Source: JTS-RE9 sp964649195 (GTDB lineage Bacteria; Planctomycetota; Phycisphaerae; Phycisphaerales; Phycisphaeraceae). Taken from it: a stretch of 5,195 bases of DNA. The translations under genes and the position numbers were made by a program. The notes under the pieces are model-generated. The model made no database searches and had not been told where the DNA came from. It worked only from the letters and a program-made list of their open reading frames with translations. The stretch lies in contig CAZYPK010000239.1 of the NCBI GenBank assembly GCA_964649195.1, positions 1 to 5,195 of the forward strand, given 5' to 3'. This document shows, in pieces, positions 1-5,011 of the stretch. Each line of letters starts with the position of its first letter. Within the stretch, counting starts at the first letter, position 1.

Positions 1-17
1 GAATGCTGAATGCTGAA
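1..17. repeat. Short heptamer tandem repeat (AATGCTG)n at window edge
   Basis: Two exact copies of AATGCTG (2-8 and 9-15) are followed by AA and preceded by G. The array is cut by the window edge, so its real length is unknown. Its unit, read as GAATGCT, has the same period of 7 and the same purine-to-pyrimidine layout (GARNNYY) as the heptads between portal and scaffold. Two copies alone are weak evidence; the resemblance to the other arrays is the reason to list it. Confidence 0.45.
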
Positions 18-59
18 GGTCGCCGGGCCGGGGCTTCGCGGACTCAGCCCCAGCCCCCC
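18..59. other. GC-rich spacer, nothing recognised
   Basis: This is a short GC-rich stretch between the heptamer repeat and the 9/10-bp repeat array. No coding signature, hairpin or regulatory site is evident. Reading frames that cross it run into the repeats and look spurious. Confidence 0.4.
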
Positions 60-130
60 TCCGGCTCTTCCCGGCTCTCCCGGCTCCTTCGGCTCCCCCG
101 GCTCTTCCCGGCTCTCCCGACTCCCCCGAC
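60..130. repeat. Imperfect 9/10-bp tandem array directly after the last gene's stop
   Basis: On the minus strand the array reads as about eight units of the type GCCGGGAGA, GCCGGGAAGA, GCCGGGGGA and GTCGGGAGA. It contains an exact 21-bp direct repeat at 61-81 and 98-118, a higher-order period of 37 bp (9+10+9+9). It begins one base after the TGA of the 772-131 gene, so it would be the start of that gene's 3' untranslated RNA. The transcribed strand is purine- and G-rich. It is a low-complexity repeat and not coding. Confidence 0.85.
95..127 (-). promoter_or_regulatory. Possible G-quadruplex in the 3' UTR
   Basis: On the minus strand, the sense strand for the neighbouring gene, four G-runs (GGGGG, GGG, GGG, GGGGG) are separated by loops of 4, 6 and 7 nt. 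This satisfies the usual G3+N1-7 rule for an intramolecular G-quadruplex. It starts a few bases past the stop codon. Further G-runs follow at lower coordinates. The motif is seen in the sequence; folding in DNA or RNA and any role in transcript ending are inference. Confidence 0.45.
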
Positions 131-772
131 TCACACGCGCACCAGGCCGATGGATCGCAGATCGCGCACCGCATCGGCATGGCCATCGCCATCCAGATCG
201 AGATGGATCACGCTGCTCCGCGCCGCCTCGCGGAAGCGGGCACGGTACCCCGCCGCCTTGGTGCGCAGCAGGTCGAAGCTCGCCTCGCCGCTGACGGTGA
301 TCGCGGCCTCGTAAAGCCGGGCCAGCGTGAGCAGCGCTTCCAGATCGCGCATCACCGACATGGAGACGATGGCATCCTCCGCAGGATCACCGTGACCCTC
401 CGCATCGATGCCCAGCAGGCGCAGCAGTTCATCATGCACCAGCGAAGCCTGCGGCGCAAAGGTGCGATGCACCACGGCAAGTGATGAGCCGTTGCCCGGC
501 GGGATCGGATCATCGCCCACGTTGTCCCGAAGCTGCGAGATGGTCAGCGAGGTCGCGCTGTTTCTCGCGATCACTTCACAAGGCGCATCGGCCACGAGGA
601 TCACATCCCCCGCGTCGATCCGGGCCGACTCGAAGTCCGCCGTGGCGCTGGTCAGCGTGACGCCGGTGATCGCGCCATCGGAAACCTCCAGGCGTTTCCG
701 GCCTGCGAAAAGCGCCTCGTCAAAAAGCGACGGCTCCAGGGCGAGCAGGTCACGGTCGGTGGAAAAGTTCAT
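131..772 (-). CDS. Probable phage virion structural / head-tail joining protein
   Basis: A 213-residue protein encoded directly downstream of the major capsid gene, where head-completion or head-tail connector proteins usually lie. I do not recognise a named family with certainty. Residues 1-25 (DRDLLALEPSLF) look helical. Residues 28-105 are beta-rich and contain a GD-x-I-x-V...EV...T-x-LT pattern that resembles an insert in the capsid protein. Residues 108-185 are largely helical (DELLRLLGID, MRDLEALLTLARLYEAA), a content also found in small gp6-like connectors. Near the C terminus, residues 192-200 (DLDGDGHAD) form an acidic DxDGDG loop like calcium-binding loops, lacking the usual glutamate at position 12. 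There is no signal peptide or membrane segment. The ATG at 772 is chosen for its GGGAG site 7 nt upstream. A GTG at 865 overlaps the capsid stop but has no ribosome site. An 89-bp gap separates it from the capsid gene. Coding status is firm; function rests on context. Confidence 0.75.
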   Translation of the reverse strand: MNFSTDRDLLALEPSLFDEALFAGRKRLEVSDGAITGVTLTSATADFESARIDAGDVILVADAPCEVIARNSATSLTISQLRDNVGDDPIPPGNGSSLAVVHRTFAPQASLVHDELLRLLGIDAEGHGDPAEDAIVSMSVMRDLEALLTLARLYEAAITVSGEASFDLLRTKAAGYRARFREAARSSVIHLDLDGDGHADAVRDLRSIGLVRV

Positions 773-779
773 GGTGAGG

Positions 780-784
780 CTCCC
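780..784 (-). promoter_or_regulatory. Ribosome binding site for the 772-131 gene
   Basis: GGGAG on the minus strand lies 7 nt before the ATG at 772. The spacer CCTCACC is nearly the same as the scaffold gene's CATCACC. This site decides the start against the upstream GTG at 865, which has no such signal. Confidence 0.75.
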
Positions 785-820
785 GGTGAATGATGGGTTT
801 TCCGCTGTGTGAAACACCTC

Positions 821-838
821 GCCGCCGTTTCCGGCGGC
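821..838 (-). other. GC stem-loop with GAAA loop after the capsid gene
   Basis: On the minus strand a perfect 7-bp stem (GCCGCCG / CGGCGGC) encloses a GAAA tetraloop of the stable GNRA class. It sits 23 nt past the capsid stop codon and upstream of the next gene's ribosome site. No U-tract follows (the next bases are GAGGTGTTTC), so it is not a classical intrinsic terminator. It could protect the 3' end of capsid mRNA or slow transcription, lowering expression of the downstream gene relative to capsid. The structure is seen; the role is inferred. Confidence 0.55.
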
Positions 839-861
839 AAGGTGCGAAGTGATGTGAAGGC

Positions 862-2031
862 TCACGCGACGCCCAGGTTGTGGATCACGCCGTGCGCCGA
901 TTCGTTGCGCAGCTCGAGCGTGTATTCGCCCAGGACCATGCCCACTTCGCTGTCGCCGGTGGCGGCCAGTTTCTTGAAGTGGAAGCTGCGGCCGGCCATC
1001 GGCATGACGTGCAGCCGCGACGAATCCAGCAGCAGCGCCGCATCCGGCGGCGCCCAGCGCGAGAGGATCACCCGGCAGACGCCGAAGTCGCTTTCGTACA
1101 TGCTCACCATGTCGCGGAAGCGCGTCTCCCGGCCGCCGAACCGGCGGTCGCCGGCGATGAAGCCGTTGATCCGCCGCTTCTGCAACCCGTTGACGACGAT
1201 GGTGTCGATCCGCGCCGAGGAGCTTTCCCAGATGCGGCGCAGGGCGTGGTTGAGCAGGGCCTCGTTGAGTTCATCCTCGCCGTCGCCGCCGCCTGCGGGG
1301 AAGTCGCCGATGCCGGGGGCGAAGACGTTGGTGGTGATCGACGGGATGATGCCGCGCATCGTTCTGCGGACGCTGGCCGAGCCTTGCGGGTTGCTCGCGG
1401 CGGCGACGCCGTTGATGACGCAGTTCTCCAGATCGCGGAGCATCTCGCGCAGCCGTTCCGTTTTCTGGTAATCCAGTTCATCGGCCAGGGCGAGCTGCGT
1501 GGCGGCAAGCTGGGAGCCGGAGACTTCGACGGAGGCCGTGAAAATCTGCGTGTAGTTCCGCCTGCGCACGCGGTTGGTGAAGCGGGTGGCCGGGCGGTCA
1601 TCGCCTTCGATGGCGGCATTGCCGAGGATGCGGATGATCTTGTCGTCGCCCAGGTTCTCGGCGGTGGTGGCGCCGTAGCCGCGCACGACGGTGAGCGTGT
1701 TGGTCGAAATGCCCGTGACGAGCATCACCTCGCGCGATGACTCGACCTGAATCTGATCGCCCACGCGGAAGCGATCGCCGTGATCGACGACGAAGCTCGT
1801 GTCGGTGGCGGGGTTGCTGTAGGTCGAGTCGTTGATGGCATCGACGTTGGGCAGCAGCTCATCCTCGATCCATTCGTGAATCGTGCTCGTCGCCGCGCGC
1901 GGGGCGTTGCCCAGATGATCCAGCAGCGGCGTCTCGAACGGACTGACGATGCCGATGACATCCGAAACATCCTCGGCCAGCTCCGGCAGCGCGGCGCCGG
2001 CGGAATACGTTGCTTTTCCAGTGAATGACAT
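862..2031 (-). CDS. Major capsid protein, SU10/DUF5309 type (HK97 fold)
   Basis: A 389-residue major head protein that would form the icosahedral shell. The family is recognised from its N-terminal block SDVIGIVSPFETPLLDHLG (residues 23-41) followed by IHEWIEDELLPN (51-62). The central segment NYTQIFTASVEVSGSQLA (159-176) and the helix DELDYQKTERLREMLRDLEN (184-203) follow. The C-terminal block covers ESDFGVCRVILSRW through AGRSFHFKKLA and ELRNESAHGVIHNL (313-386). This order is typical of DUF5309, the family of the phage SU10 capsid, which adopts the HK97 fold. Residues about 79-145 form a beta-rich insert with RFRVGDQIQVESS...NTLTVVRGYG. Length is in the family's usual range. The ATG at 2031 has AAGGA 8 nt upstream; the longer TTG-start reading adds 23 unlikely residues. 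Scaffold lies 88 bp upstream, and that gap shows nothing besides the ribosome site. No cleaved prodomain is obvious. Confidence 0.92.
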   Translation of the reverse strand: MSFTGKATYSAGAALPELAEDVSDVIGIVSPFETPLLDHLGNAPRAATSTIHEWIEDELLPNVDAINDSTYSNPATDTSFVVDHGDRFRVGDQIQVESSREVMLVTGISTNTLTVVRGYGATTAENLGDDKIIRILGNAAIEGDDRPATRFTNRVRRRNYTQIFTASVEVSGSQLAATQLALADELDYQKTERLREMLRDLENCVINGVAAASNPQGSASVRRTMRGIIPSITTNVFAPGIGDFPAGGGDGEDELNEALLNHALRRIWESSSARIDTIVVNGLQKRRINGFIAGDRRFGGRETRFRDMVSMYESDFGVCRVILSRWAPPDAALLLDSSRLHVMPMAGRSFHFKKLAATGDSEVGMVLGEYTLELRNESAHGVIHNLGVA

Positions 2032-2039
2032 GGTGGTGT

Positions 2040-2044
2040 TCCTT
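2040..2044 (-). promoter_or_regulatory. Ribosome binding site for the capsid gene
   Basis: AAGGA on the minus strand lies 8 nt before the ATG at 2031. The spacer ends in CACC, as it does for the scaffold and the 772-131 gene. It decides the start in favour of MSFTGKATYS over the upstream TTG at 2100. Confidence 0.75.
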
Positions 2045-2119
2045 GTGAATGAAGGGTGCGAAGAAACCATTCCGAAACGCGGCTCGGATGTGTTTCCCAA
2101 GTGGAAGGCGGATCATTTC

Positions 2120-2704
2120 TCACGCCCGCTGAGCGTGAGCGCCGTTGCGCCGCAGGCGCAGGTAATGCAGCAGGTCCCGCCGATCACCGCTGGTGGCGGC
2201 GGCCTGGGCTGCCTCGTGGGTCGAATGCGAATGGCTGTCGCGCTGGCGGGCGGACATGGCCTGCGCCGCCGCGCCGCCGCGCTGGTGGAAGAGATACGGC
2301 TTGCCCCGCTTGAGGTCGGCGATCGCGGCGGCGACATCGGGCTGATCCATCACCTCCACCGCGGCCTCGGTGAGCAGCCGGGCCACCTCGAAATCAACGG
2401 CATCGGCATCGGCGAGCAGGGCGTCGATCTTCTGCCTCCGTTCGAGCTGCGCGATGGTCTGCTGCGTCTGATTCAGCCGGCCTTGAAGTTCACCGAGCTG
2501 CGCCTGAAGCGCGCCGACCTGCTGCTCGGCAGCCCGGGCCCGCCTGCGATAACGGATCGCTTCGGTGACGGGAACGAGGCGGTCGTTTTCGGGTGGCGCG
2601 ATTTGCGTGGCGGGTGCGGTTCGGGAGTCGGGGGTCGGATCGGAAGAGGTGGCGGTGTGATCGTCCTGCGCGGTGGTGGAGGCTTGTGCGTCATCGGCGT
2701 TCAT
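2120..2704 (-). CDS. Probable capsid scaffolding protein
   Basis: A 194-residue protein between portal and capsid genes, the normal place for the scaffold that directs shell assembly and then leaves the head. Residues 1-42 are acidic, Ser/Thr/Pro-rich and probably disordered. Residues 45-95 (RYRRRARAAEQQVGALQAQL and on through RLNQTQQTIAQLERRQKID) form a long charged coiled coil. Helical segments continue to about 130, then LKRGKPYLF (131-139) matches a motif common in phage scaffold-like proteins of the DUF4355/Gp20 kind. Residues 142-173 are Ala/Gln/His-rich. The tail is basic (RRDLLHYLRLRR, 175-186), as in scaffolds that bind capsid through a basic C-terminal helix. The ATG at 2704 has GGAG 7 nt before it; an in-frame extension to 2761 would run into the AT-rich repeat and is rejected. 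No protease motif is visible, so no fused maturation protease. Assignment rests on shape and position, not a firm family match. Confidence 0.72.
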   Translation of the reverse strand: MNADDAQASTTAQDDHTATSSDPTPDSRTAPATQIAPPENDRLVPVTEAIRYRRRARAAEQQVGALQAQLGELQGRLNQTQQTIAQLERRQKIDALLADADAVDFEVARLLTEAAVEVMDQPDVAAAIADLKRGKPYLFHQRGGAAAQAMSARQRDSHSHSTHEAAQAAATSGDRRDLLHYLRLRRNGAHAQRA

Positions 2705-2711
2705 GGTGATG

Positions 2712-2715
2712 CTCC
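2712..2715 (-). promoter_or_regulatory. Ribosome binding site for the scaffold gene
   Basis: GGAG on the minus strand lies 7 nt before the ATG at 2704, with spacer CATCACC. It fixes the start at residue M of MNADDAQAST and excludes the longer frame that enters the repeat region. Confidence 0.75.
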
Positions 2716-2745
2716 GGTGTTGAAGGGGTGGTTGGAAGAGTTCCG

Positions 2746-2853
2746 AAATTTCAAATCTCAAATCTCAAATTTGAAATCAGCGATCAGGGATTGAGGTTTA
2801 GCGATTTGAAATCTGAAATCTGAGATTCGAGATCTGAGATTTGAAATTTGAGA
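2746..2853. repeat. AT-rich heptad array forming a long inverted repeat (IR-A)
   Basis: Arms 2747-2771 and 2824-2848 are inverted copies matching at 22 of 25 positions, around a 52-bp loop. The right side is six consecutive 7-bp units: GAAATCT twice (2808-2821), GAGATTC, GAGATCT, GAGATTT and GAAATTT (ending 2849). The left side is the same type on the other strand (AAATCTC units). The segment is strongly AT-rich in a GC-rich window, which suggests foreign or expanded DNA. It lies just upstream of the scaffold gene and would be in its 5' leader if transcribed from the portal side. It has no coding content. Confidence 0.85.
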
Positions 2854-2860
2854 ACCGATC

Positions 2861-2955
2861 CTCCGCCCCCTGGCCGGCCCTGCCCGGCCGTGGCCTCATC
2901 TATGTGAGCCGCACACGGAAAAACGCGGGAATTCAGGGCCGGCCGGGAGGCGGAG
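2861..2955. repeat. GC-rich long inverted repeat (IR-B)
   Basis: Arms 2861-2882 and 2934-2955 are inverted copies matching at 20 of 22 positions, centred on GGCCGGCCCTG / CAGGGCCGGCC. The 51-bp loop has inner complementary pieces (CCGTG with CACGG; CTCA with TGAG), so the whole could fold as a branched or extended hairpin. It lies between the two heptad-based inverted repeats and shares no unit with them. No open frame with credible content spans it. It might be a small non-autonomous mobile element or an RNA structure; neither is shown. Confidence 0.7.
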
Positions 2956-2959
2956 AAAA

Positions 2960-3088
2960 CAGTTCTGAGTTCTGAGTTCTGAGTTCCGGGTTCCGGGTTC
3001 CGAGTTCCGAGTTGTGTGAAGAGCGAGGTCATGCCCCCGCGTAGTCCGCGCCTTCCAACTCGGAACCCGGAACTCGAAACTCGGAACT
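2960..3088. repeat. GAGTTCY heptad array forming a long inverted repeat (IR-C)
   Basis: Seven-base units run from 2960 to 3013: a CAGTTCT start, GAGTTCT twice, GAGTTCC, GGGTTCC twice, GAGTTCC and a partial GAGTT. The complementary array at 3057-3088 pairs with 2982-3013 at 28 of 32 positions, leaving a 43-bp loop with a small CGCG/CGCG inner pairing. The right arm stops four bases from the portal stop codon, so the array fills the space directly after the gene. On the minus strand this would be a strong hairpin in the message between portal and scaffold. Confidence 0.88.
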
Positions 3089-3091
3089 TTT

Positions 3092-4744
3092 TCACACCGG
3101 GCACTCCGCATACCCCAGTTCCGCCAGCACCTGTTCACGCGGCACGCCCAGGTCGAGCTTCGCCTTCGCGTCGCTCAACCGCTGCTGGCTGTTCTCCGGC
3201 AGCGGGCTGGGCCAGTCGATGCGCACCCGTCTTTCGTGCGGCTCGTTGGGCAGCACGCCCAGCACATCGGCCGCATGCAGGATCAACTCGCACAGCCGCT
3301 CGATGCCCTGGCCGTAGGTGACGCGCTTCTTCTCCGTGCGCGAGAGCATGCCGATCATCGTCACCCGCAGGGCGTTCTCGCTGGTGAGGTTGCCCACGCG
3401 ATCGCGGATGACGCCCGCGGCCAGCGGCGTCACCGTGCTGGCCTTGTCCATCGCTTCGCGGATCTCGGTGATGTGGGCGTCCTCCGAAGGGCAGGCGCCG
3501 TCCCCGCCGAATGATTCGATCGACGCATCGATGTTGTCCGTGGCCCACATCTGCCCCGGCCCGACCGGGCGATCGATGAACCCGTCGATGCCCTTGCCCA
3601 GGTACATCTTGAAGCATTGAAACGTGACCCGATTGGCGCGATCGCTGAGCCTGGTGTTCAGCTCGTTCTGCAGCGGAATGAGCGGCTCCACCTCGCTGAG
3701 TCCCTCATAGAAAAACGGCTGCGGCAGGTTCTGCATGTGAACGACGGGAATGCGCCCGATGCGATTGATGCGATGATCGATGCGCCGCCGATCTTCGCCG
3801 CCGCCTTCGTATTCGGTGACGTGCGAATCGGTCCAGACCTGTGCGCATTCGACGGCTTTTCGCCTGCCCCGGTTGAATCCGCCGGCGATGCGCCGGCGCA
3901 GCCGATCGAGAATGGAATCGTGATCGAGCCGGTTGAGCACGCGGTGGTGATGCACGACGTAGCCGTCGAGCTTGCGGTAATCGTTGGGATCGAGCACGGG
4001 AATGGCGCGGGGCGCCTCGATGATCTCCAGCACAAACTCGCGGGCCTGTTCGATGATCCGATCGCGCTGCCGTGCATCGCGTTGTGCGGAGCGATCGTTG
4101 GAATCACAAGAAGCGGTTCCGCCCCGGTTGGAATCGGCCGGCGGAGAAATGTCCTGCCCGTTGGCGCCCTGTGCCGGCGCCGGGACGGAACCGCGCGAAG
4201 ATGCGGTGGGATGCGCGGCGATCTCCCGCAACGGACGATGCGCAGGAGGCCGCACCGCATCGGTTCGCAGGAGCACATCGACATGGCCATACACCGCGCC
4301 CAGCAGCGCCATGTCCTGAAGGAAGCCCAGCCCGCCGTTGGCCTCGAACACCTGTTGCAGAAACCGCTCGATCATCTCGGCGCGGCTGCGATCAGGCGCC
4401 AGGCTCTGCAAGGCGACCGGCTTGGAAAACATGAAATCGACCAGGGCATGAATGCGCCAGGCGATGTCGTTCTCAATCACGATCTCACGCCGCCTGACCG
4501 GGCTGCCCGGAACCACCGGCGGACTGGTCAGCCGCGCCGGCAGCCCGCGCTCCTGGGCCAGACGAAACGCCCGGCCCGCGAGGGTGTCGTCATCCCCGGC
4601 GTCGGCCAGGTCGTTGCGGTAGTAATCCCAGAAAAGCCCCAGCCGGGGCAGCACGCGCTCGTGATGTTCCTGCACCAGGAAATCGAGAAATGCCAGGTCA
4701 ATTTCTGCTGAAACCCTTGATGAATCGCTTGCGGATGATGACAT
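3092..4744 (-). CDS. Phage portal protein (SPP1 gp6-like)
   Basis: A 550-residue portal, the ring at one head vertex through which the terminase packs DNA and to which the tail joins. Residues 26-48 (EHHERVLPRLGLFWDYYRND) and 86-112 (REIVIENDIAWRIHALVDFMFSKPVAL) are the N-terminal portal pattern. Residues 147-160 (LLGAVYGHVDVLLR) and 236-271 (EFVLEIIEAPRAIPVLDPND onward) give the wing strands. Residues 329-362 (IGRIPVVHMQNLPQPFFYEG, then LIPLQNELN) and the helix IREAMDKASTVTPLAAGVI (428-446) to GIERLCELILHAADVLG (480-496) follow. It ends with WPSPLPENSQQ and an AELGY tail, typical of the Gp6 portal family. Residues about 163-226 are a Ser/Pro/Arg/Asp-rich insert between two wing strands, probably disordered. 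The ATG at 4744 has AGGAG 7 nt upstream. The stop is directly followed by the IR-C repeat. No terminase gene lies within the 450 bp upstream. Confidence 0.92.
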   Translation of the reverse strand: MSSSASDSSRVSAEIDLAFLDFLVQEHHERVLPRLGLFWDYYRNDLADAGDDDTLAGRAFRLAQERGLPARLTSPPVVPGSPVRRREIVIENDIAWRIHALVDFMFSKPVALQSLAPDRSRAEMIERFLQQVFEANGGLGFLQDMALLGAVYGHVDVLLRTDAVRPPAHRPLREIAAHPTASSRGSVPAPAQGANGQDISPPADSNRGGTASCDSNDRSAQRDARQRDRIIEQAREFVLEIIEAPRAIPVLDPNDYRKLDGYVVHHHRVLNRLDHDSILDRLRRRIAGGFNRGRRKAVECAQVWTDSHVTEYEGGGEDRRRIDHRINRIGRIPVVHMQNLPQPFFYEGLSEVEPLIPLQNELNTRLSDRANRVTFQCFKMYLGKGIDGFIDRPVGPGQMWATDNIDASIESFGGDGACPSEDAHITEIREAMDKASTVTPLAAGVIRDRVGNLTSENALRVTMIGMLSRTEKKRVTYGQGIERLCELILHAADVLGVLPNEPHERRVRIDWPSPLPENSQQRLSDAKAKLDLGVPREQVLAELGYAECPV

Positions 4745-4751
4745 GCCCAGG

Positions 4752-4756
4752 CTCCT
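4752..4756 (-). promoter_or_regulatory. Ribosome binding site for the portal gene
   Basis: AGGAG on the minus strand lies 7 nt before the ATG at 4744 (spacer CCTGGGC). It supports this start. No convincing -35/-10 promoter pair was seen further upstream. Confidence 0.75.
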
Positions 4757-4774
4757 GTTTCGCGTGACTCATTC

Positions 4775-4788
4775 GTCGCCACGGCGAC
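4775..4788. repeat. Small palindrome upstream of the portal
   Basis: GTCGC and GCGAC surround CACG, a perfect 5-bp stem with a 4-nt loop, about 30 bp before the portal start codon. In the portal message it would lie just ahead of the ribosome site. It may be chance in GC-rich DNA. Confidence 0.3.
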
Positions 4789-4824
4789 AGGTGATGAATC
4801 ACAGGCTCAACAGGGGGTGTCATC

Positions 4825-4860
4825 TCGCATCGGCGCGCGCCACGGCGCAACAAATCGCGG
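4825..4860. repeat. Decayed copy of the REP-like element
   Basis: These 36 bases align without gaps to 4936-4971 at 30 positions. They share the exact left end TCGCATCGGCGCG and the right end TCGCGG. Changes in the middle break the perfect 9-bp hairpin present in the other copy. It is best read as an older, degenerate copy of the same element. Confidence 0.55.
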
Positions 4861-4864
4861 CAGG

Positions 4865-4897
4865 GCAACCGCATGTGGCGATCAACGGTGCGGTTGC
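4865..4897. repeat. Perfect 9-bp inverted repeat
   Basis: GCAACCGCA (4865-4873) and TGCGGTTGC (4889-4897) are exact inverted copies around a 15-nt loop. It lies between the decayed and intact REP-like copies. It could be a hairpin or an operator-like site; there is no evidence for a binding protein. Confidence 0.5.
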
Positions 4898-4947
4898 GCC
4901 GCATCGGCCGGCGATCAAAAAGGAAGGATGGATGTTCGCATCGGCGC

Positions 4948-5002
4948 GAGCCGCGACGTAACACGTCGCGGAGATGAACGGCCTGAAGGCGTGTGACACG
5001 GC
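4948..5002. repeat. REP-like 55-bp direct repeat, copy 1
   Basis: Identical over 55 bp to 5141-5195. It contains a perfect hairpin at 4951-4971 with arms CCGCGACGT and ACGTCGCGG around AAC. Then come ATGAACGGCCTGAAGGC, with a small GCCT/AGGC pairing, and GTGTGACAC. Size, GC content and a central palindrome suit a REP-type dispersed chromosomal repeat. No RAYT transposase gene is present in the window. Confidence 0.85.
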
Positions 5003-5011
5003 GCGGCCGAT

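Noticed and set aside
773..865. GTG start at 865 for the last gene, overlapping the capsid TGA as GTGA
   Set aside because: It resembles translational coupling, but there is no ribosome site, the extra 31 residues look non-conserved, the frame runs through the GNRA hairpin, and the ATG at 772 has a strong site. Homologue alignment could reverse this.
880..1740. A 286-codon plus-strand open frame opposite the capsid gene
   Set aside because: Its His/Ala/Gly/Asp-rich protein is typical of an antisense shadow; the capsid gene on the other strand matches its family end to end.
2032..2100. Longer capsid start at a TTG (2100)
   Set aside because: There is no ribosome site for it, while the ATG at 2031 has AAGGA at 8 nt and begins where the family sequence begins.
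1949..2794. A 281-codon plus-strand open frame across scaffold and the AT-rich repeat
   Set aside because: It ends with peptides encoded by heptad repeats and is opposite the scaffold gene; no domain is visible.
2746..3088. CRISPR array
   Set aside because: Units are contiguous 7-bp repeats without unique spacers of uniform length, and no cas gene is present.
2982..3092. IR-C followed by TTTTT on the plus strand, resembling an intrinsic terminator
   Set aside because: There is no plus-strand gene for it to end, and the T-run overlaps the portal stop region; on the coding strand no adjacent U-tract is present.
2784..3138. Minus-strand open frames in the portal-scaffold gap with peptides such as NSELRTQN and SQISDLES
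   Set aside because: The 7-residue peptide repeats are simply the 7-bp DNA repeats read three times; such proteins are spurious.
3617..4711. A 364-codon plus-strand open frame opposite the portal gene
   Set aside because: It mirrors the portal frame in GC-rich DNA, has no recognisable domain or ribosome site, and the opposite strand encodes a clear portal protein.
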